From contig NC_011740.1 in assembly GCF_000026225.1 (NCBI RefSeq), positions 4,402,001 through 4,466,000 on the forward strand: a DNA stretch of 64,000 nt, read 5' to 3'. The notes below the pieces were generated by a model. The model did not search any database. It was not told where the DNA came from and saw nothing but the letters and a program-made list of their open reading frames with translations. Of this stretch, positions 43,983 through 53,793 are shown in pieces. The stretch's first letter is position 1, and every line of letters starts with the position of its first letter. Source of the stretch: Escherichia fergusonii ATCC 35469. Lineage in GTDB: Bacteria; Pseudomonadota; Gammaproteobacteria; Enterobacterales; Enterobacteriaceae. A program made the position numbers and the translations under genes.

Positions 43983-44485
43983 TAGAGATCACGTAGCATC
44001 CGTACTTCACAGTCGACATGCCCCGTGCAGCCAAGTGCGTAGTCGATATGTTGAAAGCCTAAATGCTCATACAGAGCAATTGCTTCTGTCAGAAAAGCCG
44101 TTGTCTCCAGGTAACAGCGTTTGAAGCCCATCTCCCGCGCGTGATCCATCGCCATTAAAGCAAGTTTTTTTGCCAGACCTTTGCCGCGAATAGCAGGTAG
44201 AAAATACATCTTTTGTAATTCGCAAATGTCCGCTTCACTACCTGTCAATGGCGCAATCCCGCCACCGCCGACTACTTCGCCATTGTAATCCACCACCCAG
44301 TAAGCATGGCCTGGCTGGCTGTAAACCTGATATAGCTCATCGAGATTAGGATCTGCCACGGTATAGCCTTTGTCCGCTGTCAGACCATATTCTGCAGATA
44401 CCTGTCGGATAACGTGGGCGATGGCTGCGTTATCCTCAGCGGATATCCGTCGCAGGTTAATGGATTGCACAACTTTTGAACTCAT
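43982..44485 (-). CDS. yjgM: GNAT-family N-acetyltransferase YjgM
   Basis: 167-residue Gcn5-related acetyltransferase; the acetyl-CoA binding motif lies in LPAIRGKGLAKKLA (about residues 95-108). The substrate is unknown; this family in K-12 is linked by report to O-acetylserine metabolism. The start at 44485 was chosen for length agreement with K-12. The first 20 residues differ strongly from K-12 while the rest is well conserved. Confidence 0.9.
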   Translation of the reverse strand: MSSKVVQSINLRRISAEDNAAIAHVIRQVSAEYGLTADKGYTVADPNLDELYQVYSQPGHAYWVVDYNGEVVGGGGIAPLTGSEADICELQKMYFLPAIRGKGLAKKLALMAMDHAREMGFKRCYLETTAFLTEAIALYEHLGFQHIDYALGCTGHVDCEVRMLRDL

Positions 44486-44657
44486 GATAATTCTCAATAT
44501 AAAATGCTAAACCATAATATTGATTAATATCACTCTTTTTTCCCTATCGCAATTGATTTAATTGGATTGTGATAATCGCTATTTCTGGGGTATTGTGTTC
44601 GGGCAAGGAATTGTTTTTTTATTCAGATTGTCAATTAATTTAAAGGATACAAATATA

Positions 44658-45833
44658 ATGAGTGATGTTATTCATCACAAGGATAAATTACGCCATCCAT
44701 TTACCTTTCATGGCGAGGGCGCTAGTTATTTTATTATTTGCCTGGTGAATTTATTCTTGTCAGTTATTACGTTGGGGATTTACGCACCATGGGCAATGGT
44801 TCGTTGTCGCCGTTATATTTATGAAAATACAGAGTTGCATGGGGTCAGGTTTAATTATCACGCAACGGGTGGTGCGTTAATTATTAGCTGGATATTAATG
44901 ACATTGTTATATTTATTGGTGGCATTTATCGCGAGTGTTTCTTCTGAAATTGTCTCAGTGGTAATATTCATCATGTTATTAATGGTAATCCCATTTTTTA
45001 TTGTAAAAAGTCTGCAATATCAAGCCATAATGACGTCACTGAATAATGTTCGATTTGCATTCCGTGGTTCCATGGGTGAGGGGTGGCGAGTAATTGCTGG
45101 ATTGCCAATAGTGTTAATCATTGCACAATTTATAGTGTTGATGATTTTCGCATTTTTACCAGCAAATTCACTTGAGGGATTGATTTTCAAATTAGGTACA
45201 ATAATTGTCCTTTCAATGTTAATGGGGGCGGTTATGAATGGCGTCCTGTACTCCCGTTGGATGCAGTTTATCGGAAATAATGCCAGCTTTGGTATTCATC
45301 GTTTCAATAGCGAAGCGAACAGAATGTTTTGTGTGAAGGCATTTTTGATCGCGATATGCATCATGATTCCATTCGCTGCGGTGATGTTTTATATCATGTC
45401 CTCCTCAATGTTTGGTCTTATCTTTAGCCGTTCTTTATCGAGCGGAATCTCGTCTGATGCTGTGATGGGTATTCTGACAGGGTATTTTGTTTATCTGCTG
45501 GGGGCTTTGGTTGCTGCAGCTTATATCTGGATGTCCATGCGTAACCATTTCATGAATACACTTAGCCTGGCTGATGGGAAAATTCGCTTCCAGTCGACAA
45601 TCAGTTTTCATGCCATGGTGTTGCAGTTCATGGCAGTATTTTTCGTATCGTTGATAACCCTGGGGCTGGCTTATCCATGGATGAAAATGCGTTATCTGCG
45701 CTTTATGGCGAATAACTCGTTCGTGATTGGCGATCTTGATGAGATTACCCTGGCTGATCATGATGATCAGGTTGATACCGGTGCTTTTGCTGTTATCGCA
45801 CGCGGTGCTTTACCTGTCACACCATTTATCTAA
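44658..45833 (+). CDS. yjgN: DUF898 inner-membrane protein YjgN, divergent allele
   Basis: 391-residue membrane protein of the DUF898 family. The family pattern F-FHG-G--YF and LGIYAPWAMVRCRRYIYENTEL is present near the N-terminus, with roughly eight hydrophobic helices and a second copy of the pattern near the C-terminus (LGLAYPWMKMRYLRFMANN). It is collinear with K-12 YjgN but, by eye, only about half identical, whereas flanking valS is nearly invariant. The ATG at 44658 follows AAAGGATAC. Its coding region is AT-rich. Function unknown. Confidence 0.85.
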   Translation: MSDVIHHKDKLRHPFTFHGEGASYFIICLVNLFLSVITLGIYAPWAMVRCRRYIYENTELHGVRFNYHATGGALIISWILMTLLYLLVAFIASVSSEIVSVVIFIMLLMVIPFFIVKSLQYQAIMTSLNNVRFAFRGSMGEGWRVIAGLPIVLIIAQFIVLMIFAFLPANSLEGLIFKLGTIIVLSMLMGAVMNGVLYSRWMQFIGNNASFGIHRFNSEANRMFCVKAFLIAICIMIPFAAVMFYIMSSSMFGLIFSRSLSSGISSDAVMGILTGYFVYLLGALVAAAYIWMSMRNHFMNTLSLADGKIRFQSTISFHAMVLQFMAVFFVSLITLGLAYPWMKMRYLRFMANNSFVIGDLDEITLADHDDQVDTGAFAVIARGALPVTPFI

Positions 45834-45841
45834 GTGCGTAA

Positions 45842-45870
45842 AAAAGCCGAAGCGTGTGCTTCGGCTTTTG
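45842..45870. terminator. bidirectional terminator between yjgN and valS
   Basis: AAGCCGAAGC-GTGT-GCTTCGGCTT, a 10-bp stem with an A-run before it and TTTTG after it, suited to both convergent genes. Confidence 0.85.
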
Positions 45871-45891
45871 TCTTTCTGACTGGCTGAGAAA

Positions 45892-48747
45892 TTACAGCGC
45901 AGCGATCACAGCCTGCTGTTCAATCAGTTTCGCTTTCGCTTCCGCATAACCTTCAAGCTTCTCACGCTCTTTCGCGATGACCGCTTCCGGTGCACGGGCG
46001 ACAAAGCCTTCATTCGCCAGTTTGTTCTCGATACGGCTAATTTCGCCTTCGATCTTCGCCACTTCTTTTGCCAGACGCGCCAGCTCATCTTCTTTGTTAA
46101 TGAGGCCTGCCATCGGGATCAGCAGTTCTGCACCATCGACGATCTTAGTAACAGAAACCGGACCTTTGTCATCGGCAGGCAGCACGGTGATGCTTTCCAG
46201 ACGCGCCAGCGTTTGCAGGAAGCCACGGTTTTCATTTACGCGACGTTCTGCATCCGCGCTGCAACCACGCAGCAGCAGCTCCAGCGGTTTACCCGGTGCG
46301 ATGTTCATTTCTGCACGGATGTTACGTACCGCAACGATCGCCTGCTTCAGCCACTCGGTGTCGGCCAGTGCGGCTTCATCGACCTGAGACGCATCGTACT
46401 GCGGGAACGGCTGCAGCATGATGGTGTCGGCAGTGATTCCGCAAAGTACTTTCACACGCTGCCAGATGGTTTCGGTGATGAACGGAATGATCGGATGCGC
46501 GAGGCGCAGCAGACCTTCCAGTACAGTCACCAGCGTATGGCGAGTACCGCGCAGTTCGGCTTCTGTTCCACCGTTCATTACCGGCTTGGTCAGCTCCAGA
46601 TACCAGTCACAGAACTGGTTCCAGGTGAATTCATACAGAATGCCGGCGGCGATATCGAAGCGGAAGCTGTCCAGCGCTTCGCGGTACGCTTTGATAGTCT
46701 GGTTGAACTCCGCCAGAATCCAGCGGTCCGCCAGCGACAGCGTCATTTCACCGCCGTTGAAGCCGCAATCCTGACCTTCTGTGTTCATCAGCACAAAGCG
46801 GCTGGCGTTCCACAGCTTGTTACAGAAGTTACGGTAACCTTCCAGACGCTTCATATCCCAGTTGATGTCACGACCGGTAGAAGCCAGCGCCGCCAGGGTG
46901 AAGCGCAGCGCATCGGTGCCGTGCGGCTCAATACCGTTCGGGAACTGCTTCTCGGTACGCTTACGGATTTTGTCCGCCAGCTGCGGTTGCATCATATTGC
47001 CGGTACGTTTTTCCAGCAGTTCTGGCAGCGAAATTCCGTCAACCATATCCAGCGGGTCGATAACGTTACCCTTGGATTTAGACATCTTCTGGCCTTCGTC
47101 ATCACGAATCAGGCCGGTCATGTAAACGGTGTGGAACGGCACCTGCGGTTTGCCATTTTCATCTTTGATGAAGTGCATGGTCATCATGATCATGCGGGCA
47201 ATCCAGAAGAAGATGATGTCGAAACCAGACACCATTACGCTGGTTGGGTGGAACTGACGCAGGGCGTCGGTGTTTTCCGGCCAGCCAAGGGTAGAGAAGG
47301 TCCACAGTGCGGAGGAAAACCAGGTGTCGAGAACGTCTTCGTCCTGACGCAGAGCAACGTCGGCGCCGAGGTTATTTTCCTTGCGCACTTCGTCTTCGTT
47401 ACGGCCAACATAAACGTTACCCGCGTCGTCGTACCATGCCGGAATGCGGTGACCCCACCACAGCTGACGAGAGATACACCAGTCCTGAATATCGCGCATC
47501 CAGGAGAAGTACATGTTTTCGTACTGCTTCGGTACGAACTGAATGTCGCCATTCTCAACCGCTTCAACTGCCGGTTTCGCCAGTACATCGGCACGCACGT
47601 ACCACTGGTCGGTCAGCATCGGTTCGATAACCACGCCGCCACGGTCGCCGTAAGGAACGGTCAGATCGTGCGGTTTAATTTCTTCCAGCAGGCCGAGTGC
47701 GTCAACCGCAGCAACGACGGCTTTACGTGCCGCAAAACGCTCGAGTTTCTGGAATTCTGCCGGGATATCGCTGGAATAAACGTCAGATTCGTTACCTTTG
47801 GTATCGAACACCTGGGCGCTTTCACGGATATCACCGTCAAAGGTCAGGATGTTGATCATCGGCAGGGCGTGACGTTTACCGACTTCATAGTCGTTAAAGT
47901 CGTGCGCCGGGGTGATCTTCACGCAGCCGGTGCCTTTTTCCATGTCGGCGTGTTCGTCGCCAACGATTGGAATACGACGGTTAACCAGCGGCAGAATGAC
48001 ATATTTGCCAATCAGATCTTTGTAACGCGGATCTTCCGGGTTAACGGCCACGCCGGTATCGCCCAGCAGGGTTTCCGGACGGGTAGTCGCAACCACCAGA
48101 TAATCTTTACCGTCTGCGGTTTTCGCGCCATCAGCCAGCGGATAGCGGATGTGCCACATCGAACCTTTCGATTCGCGGTTTTCCACTTCCAGGTCAGAGA
48201 TTGCGGTACGCAGTTTCGGGTCCCAGTTTACCAGGCGTTTACCACGGTAAATCAGGTCTTCTTTATACAGACGAACGAAAACTTCTTTCACTGCATTGGA
48301 CAGGCCTTCGTCCATCGTGAAGCGTTCACGCTCCCAGTCCACGGAGTTGCCGAGACGACGCATCTGACGGGTAATGGTGCCGCCGGATTCCGCTTTCCAT
48401 TCCCAGATTTTGTCGATGAAAGCTTCGCGGCCGTAGTCGTGACGGGTTTTACCTTCTTCTGCGGCAATCTTGCGCTCAACGACCATCTGGGTAGCGATCC
48501 CGGCGTGGTCAGTACCGACCTGCCACAGGGTGTTTTTGCCCTGCATGCGCTGATAGCGGATCATGGTATCCATGATGGTTTGCTGGAAGGCGTGACCCAT
48601 ATGCAAACTGCCGGTGACGTTCGGCGGCGGGATCATGATGCAGAAACTTTCCTGGCTTTCATCGCCATTAGGCTTAAAGTAGCCCTGCTTTTCCCAGTGC
48701 TCGTAAAGCGGCTGTTCGATATCTTGTGGGTTGTATGTCTTTTCCAT
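45892..48747 (-). CDS. valS: valyl-tRNA synthetase
   Basis: Essential class Ia aminoacyl-tRNA synthetase of 951 residues. The HIGH-type motif is in PPNVTGSLHMGHAF (about 40-53) and KMSKSKGNVIDP is the KMSKS loop. The CP1 editing domain lies between them, and a C-terminal coiled coil (LARLAKEVAKIEGEISRIENKL) is typical of ValS. Its ATG shares a base with the holC stop (TAATG), as in K-12, indicating coupling. Confidence 0.98.
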   Translation of the reverse strand: MEKTYNPQDIEQPLYEHWEKQGYFKPNGDESQESFCIMIPPPNVTGSLHMGHAFQQTIMDTMIRYQRMQGKNTLWQVGTDHAGIATQMVVERKIAAEEGKTRHDYGREAFIDKIWEWKAESGGTITRQMRRLGNSVDWERERFTMDEGLSNAVKEVFVRLYKEDLIYRGKRLVNWDPKLRTAISDLEVENRESKGSMWHIRYPLADGAKTADGKDYLVVATTRPETLLGDTGVAVNPEDPRYKDLIGKYVILPLVNRRIPIVGDEHADMEKGTGCVKITPAHDFNDYEVGKRHALPMINILTFDGDIRESAQVFDTKGNESDVYSSDIPAEFQKLERFAARKAVVAAVDALGLLEEIKPHDLTVPYGDRGGVVIEPMLTDQWYVRADVLAKPAVEAVENGDIQFVPKQYENMYFSWMRDIQDWCISRQLWWGHRIPAWYDDAGNVYVGRNEDEVRKENNLGADVALRQDEDVLDTWFSSALWTFSTLGWPENTDALRQFHPTSVMVSGFDIIFFWIARMIMMTMHFIKDENGKPQVPFHTVYMTGLIRDDEGQKMSKSKGNVIDPLDMVDGISLPELLEKRTGNMMQPQLADKIRKRTEKQFPNGIEPHGTDALRFTLAALASTGRDINWDMKRLEGYRNFCNKLWNASRFVLMNTEGQDCGFNGGEMTLSLADRWILAEFNQTIKAYREALDSFRFDIAAGILYEFTWNQFCDWYLELTKPVMNGGTEAELRGTRHTLVTVLEGLLRLAHPIIPFITETIWQRVKVLCGITADTIMLQPFPQYDASQVDEAALADTEWLKQAIVAVRNIRAEMNIAPGKPLELLLRGCSADAERRVNENRGFLQTLARLESITVLPADDKGPVSVTKIVDGAELLIPMAGLINKEDELARLAKEVAKIEGEISRIENKLANEGFVARAPEAVIAKEREKLEGYAEAKAKLIEQQAVIAAL

Positions 48748-49190
48748 TATTTCCAGGTTGCCGTATTCAGGTTGAAACCAGCCACGCGGTAGGCTTTATA
48801 GCGTTCGCGCGCCAGTTGTTTCAGAGAATCTTCATAAGGAACGAAGTCTACCACTTCTGTGAAAGCGGTGGCAAAATCTGCAAAGCTTGTTCGCAGACTA
48901 ATCAATATATCGCGCGGGCTGCTGCTACGCTTTTGTGGCCAGGCGATCTCCACCGGCGCACCGCCGCGCGGTCCTTCTCCCGCTAAATTATGCGGAACAA
49001 AGCTTTCTGCCGGACGCGCCCACAGGGCTTCATCCAGCCGGTAAGCCTGCTTTTCATCTTCACAGGCGATGAGCACGCGCTTACCGCTGCGCCAACGTTC
49101 TGCGGCAATTTCACACACCAGCTGCTCAACGGCGCTTAAGCCATCGACGGTGGTGTCATTGTCCAGAAGGTAGAACGTTGCGTTTTTCAT
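48747..49190 (-). CDS. holC: DNA polymerase III chi subunit
   Basis: 147-residue clamp-loader accessory subunit that binds single-stranded DNA-binding protein and pairs with psi (HolD). The start at 49190 gives MKNATFYLLD. In K-12 it follows pepA directly; here an extra gene lies between, 65 bases upstream of this start. Confidence 0.97.
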   Translation of the reverse strand: MKNATFYLLDNDTTVDGLSAVEQLVCEIAAERWRSGKRVLIACEDEKQAYRLDEALWARPAESFVPHNLAGEGPRGGAPVEIAWPQKRSSSPRDILISLRTSFADFATAFTEVVDFVPYEDSLKQLARERYKAYRVAGFNLNTATWK

Positions 49191-49255
49191 AAATTCGCTT
49201 ATTTGCAGAAAAGTTGTTGGTGCAATCACGGCTGTGAAAAGCACACGTTGGTTAG

Positions 49256-49642
49256 TCAGATGGCTTCAATAGAGACTGATTCGGCGATGATGTTAAAAAT
49301 ATCATCATAGGTTGCCAGAAAATAGTGATGGCAACTCGCTGGATCAACATCACTTCGCGGTAGAAATGATGACATCAATCGGGAATCAAATAATTCACCA
49401 AAATTTCCGGTGATGCAATTCCAGTCAAACAAATAGCCATTACCTGCCGTGCGCTCAAAACTATCAAGCTCCGCACAACAAGAAAAAAGCATTCCTTTGA
49501 ATATTAGACAGAATTTTGTGTCGTCATTTCGTTCCACGATGATTTCAAGACGTGATCCACGCTGTTTTGCTTCAACGAGAAATAAACTGTCCCGCGCAAA
49601 TCCAGCCTGAAGACACTCATCATGCGCAACAAATCTAGCCAT
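49256..49642 (-). CDS. hypothetical protein between pepA and holC
   Basis: 128-residue protein (from MARFVAHDE) that I do not recognise and that K-12 lacks at this site. There is no signal peptide or membrane segment. It has a moderately acidic, mixed alpha/beta look with five cysteines (ECLQ, KFCLIF, SCCAEL, NCITG, SCHHYF). An AGGGATCCG site precedes the ATG; a start ten codons upstream is also open. Same strand as pepA (50 bases upstream) and holC, so it is probably in the same transcript. The small size and acidic surface would suit an immunity or inhibitor protein, but nothing nearby supports that. Confidence 0.65.
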   Translation of the reverse strand: MARFVAHDECLQAGFARDSLFLVEAKQRGSRLEIIVERNDDTKFCLIFKGMLFSCCAELDSFERTAGNGYLFDWNCITGNFGELFDSRLMSSFLPRSDVDPASCHHYFLATYDDIFNIIAESVSIEAI

Positions 49643-49692
49643 CGGATCCCTGATTTGCAGCCGGATGAACATAGCGCCATCCGGCTATACGA

Positions 49693-51204
49693 TTACTCTT
49701 CGCCGTTAAACCCGGCGCGGTTGAGCAGGAACTGTGCCAGCAACGCCACCGGGCGACCGGTTGCGCCTTTCGCCTTACCAGAACGCCAGGCGGTACCGGC
49801 GATATCCAGGTGCGCCCAGTTATACTTACGGGTAAAGCGCGACAGGAAGCAACCAGCGGTAATCGCCCCGCCAGGACGACCGCCAATGTTCGCCATATCG
49901 GCAAAATTGGACTCCAGTTGTTCCTGATACTCGTCACCCAGCGGTAAACGCCATGCGCGGTCACCGGATTGTTCAGACGCGGCAATCAGCTCATGGGCCA
50001 GCGGATTGTGGTTCGCCATCAGACCGGTAATGTGATGACCCAGCGCGATCACGCAGGCACCAGTCAACGTCGCCACGTCAATAACCGCTTCCGGCTCAAA
50101 ACGCTCAACGTAAGTTAACACGTCGCACAGTACCAGACGGCCTTCGGCGTCGGTGTTCAGCACTTCAACGGTTTGACCGGACATGGTGGTTAACACATCG
50201 CCCGGACGATAGGCACGTCCGCCAGGCATGTTTTCGCAGCCTGCCAGCACGCCAATAACGTTAATCGGCAGTTGCAGCTCTGCGACCATACGCATCACGC
50301 CGTAAACCGCCGCCGCACCGCACATATCGTACTTCATCTCATCCATGCCTTCTGAAGGCTTGATGGAGATACCGCCGGAGTCGAAGGTCAAACCTTTACC
50401 CACCAGCACGATTGGGCGTGCATCTTCCGACGCGTTGCCTTTGTACTCAATCACCGACATCAGCGATTCGTTTTGCGAACCCTGACCAACCGCCAGATAG
50501 GAATGCATCCCCAGCTCTTTCATCTGCTGTTCGCCGATAACGCGGGTAATGACATTCTTGCTGTAGCTGTCAGCCAACTGGCGCGCCTGAGAGGCGAGGT
50601 AAGCGGCATTACAAATATTCGGCGGCATATTGCCGAGATCTTTCGCTGCTTTAATCCCGGCGGCAATCGCCAGACCGTGCTGGATCGCGCGCTCGCCGCT
50701 GGTCAGTTCACGGCGGGTCGGCACGTTGAAGACCATCTTACGCAGCGGACGACGCGGCTCGCTCTTGTTCGTTTTCAGCTGATCGGAACTGTAGAGCGTC
50801 TCTTTTGCCGTCTCGACAGCCTGACGCACTTTCCAGTAGTTGTTGCGGCCTTTAACGTGCAGTTCGGTCAGGAAACAGACCGCTTCCATTGAGCCAGTAT
50901 CATTCAGCGTGTTAATGGTTTTCTGAATGACTTGTTTGTACTGGCGCTCATCGAGTTCACGTTCTTTACCGCAACCGATGAGGAGAATTCGCTCGGAAAG
51001 TACATTTGGAACATGGTGCAGCAACAGTGTCTGCCCCGGTTTTCCTTCCAGTTCGCCCCGACGTAGCAGGGCGCTGATGTACCCATCGCTGATTTTATCG
51101 AGCTGTTCTGCAATCGGAGAAAGGCGACGTGGTTCGAAGACGCCCACGACGATGCAGGCACTCCGCTGTTTCTCCGGGCTACCGCTTTTTACACTAAACT
51201 CCAT
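49693..51204 (-). CDS. pepA: leucyl aminopeptidase PepA (XerA, CarP)
   Basis: M17 zinc aminopeptidase of 503 residues that also binds DNA: it is an accessory factor for Xer resolution at cer and a repressor of carAB. Active-site motifs are VGKGLTFDSGGIS (Lys270, Asp275) and NTDAEGRL (Asp352, Glu354). The start follows CAGGAGCGTAGTGC. It is divergent from lptF with a 266-bp control region between them. Confidence 0.97.
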   Translation of the reverse strand: MEFSVKSGSPEKQRSACIVVGVFEPRRLSPIAEQLDKISDGYISALLRRGELEGKPGQTLLLHHVPNVLSERILLIGCGKERELDERQYKQVIQKTINTLNDTGSMEAVCFLTELHVKGRNNYWKVRQAVETAKETLYSSDQLKTNKSEPRRPLRKMVFNVPTRRELTSGERAIQHGLAIAAGIKAAKDLGNMPPNICNAAYLASQARQLADSYSKNVITRVIGEQQMKELGMHSYLAVGQGSQNESLMSVIEYKGNASEDARPIVLVGKGLTFDSGGISIKPSEGMDEMKYDMCGAAAVYGVMRMVAELQLPINVIGVLAGCENMPGGRAYRPGDVLTTMSGQTVEVLNTDAEGRLVLCDVLTYVERFEPEAVIDVATLTGACVIALGHHITGLMANHNPLAHELIAASEQSGDRAWRLPLGDEYQEQLESNFADMANIGGRPGGAITAGCFLSRFTRKYNWAHLDIAGTAWRSGKAKGATGRPVALLAQFLLNRAGFNGEE

Positions 51205-51470
51205 GCACTACGCTCCTGAATCTTAAAGACAACAGCAGTGGCTACGGATAGAATTGCAAGCTTTCGTAACTCATATCCGCTGTTGCGGTGACTTCGTGTT
51301 AATCTTAACGTTATTACGGTACTGGCACGTCAGAATAAATTCTGCGAGCGCAATCCGCTGAGTATAAATATCTTAGCGATGATTTCGACGACTCAAGAGA
51401 ATAAATGACGTTTAAGCCATGAAACAAGCTAAATTCGTACAAAAGACGGGTTTTTACGGGCGTATTAAAA

Positions 51471-52571
51471 GTGATAATCATAAGATATCTGGTGCGGGAG
51501 ACGCTCAAAAGCCAGCTGGCGATACTCTTCATCTTGCTTTTGATCTTCTTTTGTCAAAAGTTAGTGAGGATCCTCGGCGCGGCGGTTGATGGCGACATTC
51601 CTGCAAATCTGGTGCTTTCCCTGCTGGGATTAGGCGTGCCCGAAATGGCGCAGCTCATTTTGCCTCTCAGTCTGTTCCTTGGGCTGCTGATGACGCTGGG
51701 CAAACTTTATACCGAAAGTGAAATAACGGTAATGCATGCCTGTGGACTGAGCAAAGGCGTGCTGGTTAAAGCTGCAATGATCCTGGCGTTATTTACTGGC
51801 ATCGTTGCGGCAATCAACGTGATGTGGGCTGGCCCATGGTCGTCCCGACATCAGGATGAAGTTCTCGCAGAAGCCAAAGCCAATCCCGGAATGGCAGCTC
51901 TGGCGCAAGGGCAATTCCAACAGGCGACGAACGGCAGTGCTGTTTTGTTTATTGAAAGCGTTGACGGTAGCGATTTCAAAGATGTTTTTCTGGCGCAGAT
52001 TCGCCCGAAAGGCAACGCCCGCCCTTCTGTAGTCGTAGCGGATTCCGGACATTTAACTCAACTACGTGACGGCTCTCAGGTCGTTACCCTCAATCAGGGT
52101 ACGCGCTTCGAAGGTACGGCATTACTGCGCGATTTCCGCATTACCGACTTCCAGGATTACCAGGCGATTATTGGTCACCAGGCAGTGGCGTTAGATCCAA
52201 ACGATACTGATCAAATGGACATGACCACGCTGTGGAACACGGACAGTGATCGTGCCCGCGCGGAACTGAACTGGCGGCTTACGTTGATATTCACCGTGTT
52301 TATGATGGCGTTGATGGTTGTGCCGCTGAGTGTGGTAAACCCGCGTCAGGGGCGTGTGTTATCAATGTTGCCAGCGATGCTGTTGTATCTGCTGTTCTTC
52401 CTGATCCAAACATCGCTGAAATCTAATGGCGGCAAGGGCAAGCTGGATCCGACGCTATGGATGTGGACCGTTAACCTGATTTATCTGGCCCTGGCGATTG
52501 CTCTTAACCTTTGGGATACGGTGCCAGTACGCCGTCTGCGTGCCAGTTTTACGCGTAAAGGAGCGGTGTGA
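51471..52571 (+). CDS. lptF: LPS export ABC permease LptF
   Basis: Inner-membrane subunit of LptB2FG, which extracts lipopolysaccharide from the membrane into the LptC-A-D bridge. It has 366 residues with three helices on each side of a periplasmic beta-jellyroll (about residues 130-265). A GTG start (MIIIRYLVRE) is used, as in K-12. Its stop overlaps the lptG start (TGATG), so the two are coupled. Confidence 0.97.
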   Translation: MIIIRYLVRETLKSQLAILFILLLIFFCQKLVRILGAAVDGDIPANLVLSLLGLGVPEMAQLILPLSLFLGLLMTLGKLYTESEITVMHACGLSKGVLVKAAMILALFTGIVAAINVMWAGPWSSRHQDEVLAEAKANPGMAALAQGQFQQATNGSAVLFIESVDGSDFKDVFLAQIRPKGNARPSVVVADSGHLTQLRDGSQVVTLNQGTRFEGTALLRDFRITDFQDYQAIIGHQAVALDPNDTDQMDMTTLWNTDSDRARAELNWRLTLIFTVFMMALMVVPLSVVNPRQGRVLSMLPAMLLYLLFFLIQTSLKSNGGKGKLDPTLWMWTVNLIYLALAIALNLWDTVPVRRLRASFTRKGAV

Positions 52572-53653
52572 TGCAACCTTTTGGTGTACTTGACCGCTAT
52601 ATCGGTAAAACCATTTTCACCACCATCATGATGACGCTGTTCATGCTGGTGTCGCTGTCGGGCATTATCAAGTTTGTTGATCAGCTGAAAAAGGCCGGGC
52701 AGGGGAGCTACGATGCGTTAGGCGCAGGAATGTATACCCTGCTTAGTGTGCCGAAAGATATCCAGATCTTCTTCCCTATGGCGGCCCTGCTGGGCGCATT
52801 GTTGGGGCTGGGGATGCTGGCGCAGCGCAGTGAACTGGTGGTGATGCAGGCTTCTGGCTTCACCCGTATGCAAGTCGCGTTGTCGGTAATGAAAACCGCG
52901 ATACCGCTGGTATTACTGACTATGGCGATTGGTGAATGGGTCGCACCGCAAGGTGAGCAGATGGCACGTAACTACCGTGCGCAGGCGATGTACGGCGGAT
53001 CGCTACTCTCTACTCAGGAAGGTCTTTGGGCGAAAGACGGCAAAAACTTTGTCTATATCGAACGTGTTAAAGGTGAAAAAGAGTTAGGCGGTATTAGCAT
53101 TTATGCCTTTAACGATCAGCGTCGCCTGCAATCTATTCGTTATGCCGCTTCTGCGACGTTTGATCCTGACAACAAAGTCTGGCGTCTGTCGCAGGTTGAT
53201 GAATCTGACCTGACCAATCCAAAACAGATCACCGGCTCACAGACCGTGAGCGGCACCTGGAAAACCAACCTCACGCCGGACAAACTGGGCGTGGTGGCGC
53301 TGGACCCGGATGCACTCTCCATCAGTGGTTTGCACAACTACGTGAAGTATCTGAAGTCGAGCGGTCAGGACGCCGGACGTTATCAGCTCAATATGTGGAG
53401 CAAAATCTTCCAGCCGCTTTCTGTGGCGGTGATGATGCTGATGGCATTGTCGTTTATCTTCGGCCCACTGCGTAGTGTACCGATGGGCGTGCGCGTGGTC
53501 ACCGGTATCAGCTTCGGTTTTGTCTTCTATGTACTGGACCAGATCTTCGGTCCATTGACGCTGGTTTATGGCATCCCGCCGATTATCGGCGCGTTGCTGC
53601 CAAGCGCCAGCTTCTTCTTAATCAGCTTGTGGTTGTTGATGCGTAGAGCGTAA
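52571..53653 (+). CDS. lptG: LPS export ABC permease LptG
   Basis: Partner of LptF, 360 residues from MQPFGVLDRY, with the same six-helix plus jellyroll design. The ATG at 52571 overlaps the lptF stop; a GTG one codon upstream is also in frame. A terminator follows within 20 bases. In K-12 the next gene is in the idn region; here it is dolP on the opposite strand. Confidence 0.97.
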   Translation: MQPFGVLDRYIGKTIFTTIMMTLFMLVSLSGIIKFVDQLKKAGQGSYDALGAGMYTLLSVPKDIQIFFPMAALLGALLGLGMLAQRSELVVMQASGFTRMQVALSVMKTAIPLVLLTMAIGEWVAPQGEQMARNYRAQAMYGGSLLSTQEGLWAKDGKNFVYIERVKGEKELGGISIYAFNDQRRLQSIRYAASATFDPDNKVWRLSQVDESDLTNPKQITGSQTVSGTWKTNLTPDKLGVVALDPDALSISGLHNYVKYLKSSGQDAGRYQLNMWSKIFQPLSVAVMMLMALSFIFGPLRSVPMGVRVVTGISFGFVFYVLDQIFGPLTLVYGIPPIIGALLPSASFFLISLWLLMRRA

Positions 53654-53670
53654 CCGGACCAATAAATAAA

Positions 53671-53694
53671 GGGAGCGAAAGCTCCCTTTTGGAT
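53671..53694 (+). terminator. terminator after lptG
   Basis: GGGAGC-GAAA-GCTCCC followed by TTTT; a compact GNRA-type hairpin. Confidence 0.85.
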
Positions 53695-53719
53695 CGTTGA
53701 TAAAGTGCGCTTTGTTTAT

Positions 53720-53793
53720 GTCTGATGCGGTGTGAACGCCTTATGTTTACCCTTGCACAGGTCTGATAAGACGCGGCAAGCGTCGCATCAGGC
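53720..53793. repeat. REP/BIME at the lptG-dolP junction
   Basis: A degenerate REP unit (TCTGATGCGGTGTGAACGCC, about 53720-53745) and a clear one (GTCTGATAAGACGCGG...CGTCGCATCAGGC, 53761-53793) fill the interval. They lie exactly where the K-12 gene order breaks. Confidence 0.8.

Noticed and set aside
46213..48792. 859-codon open frame antisense to valS
   Set aside because: A shadow of the strongly biased valS codons; no ribosome binding site and no recognisable product.
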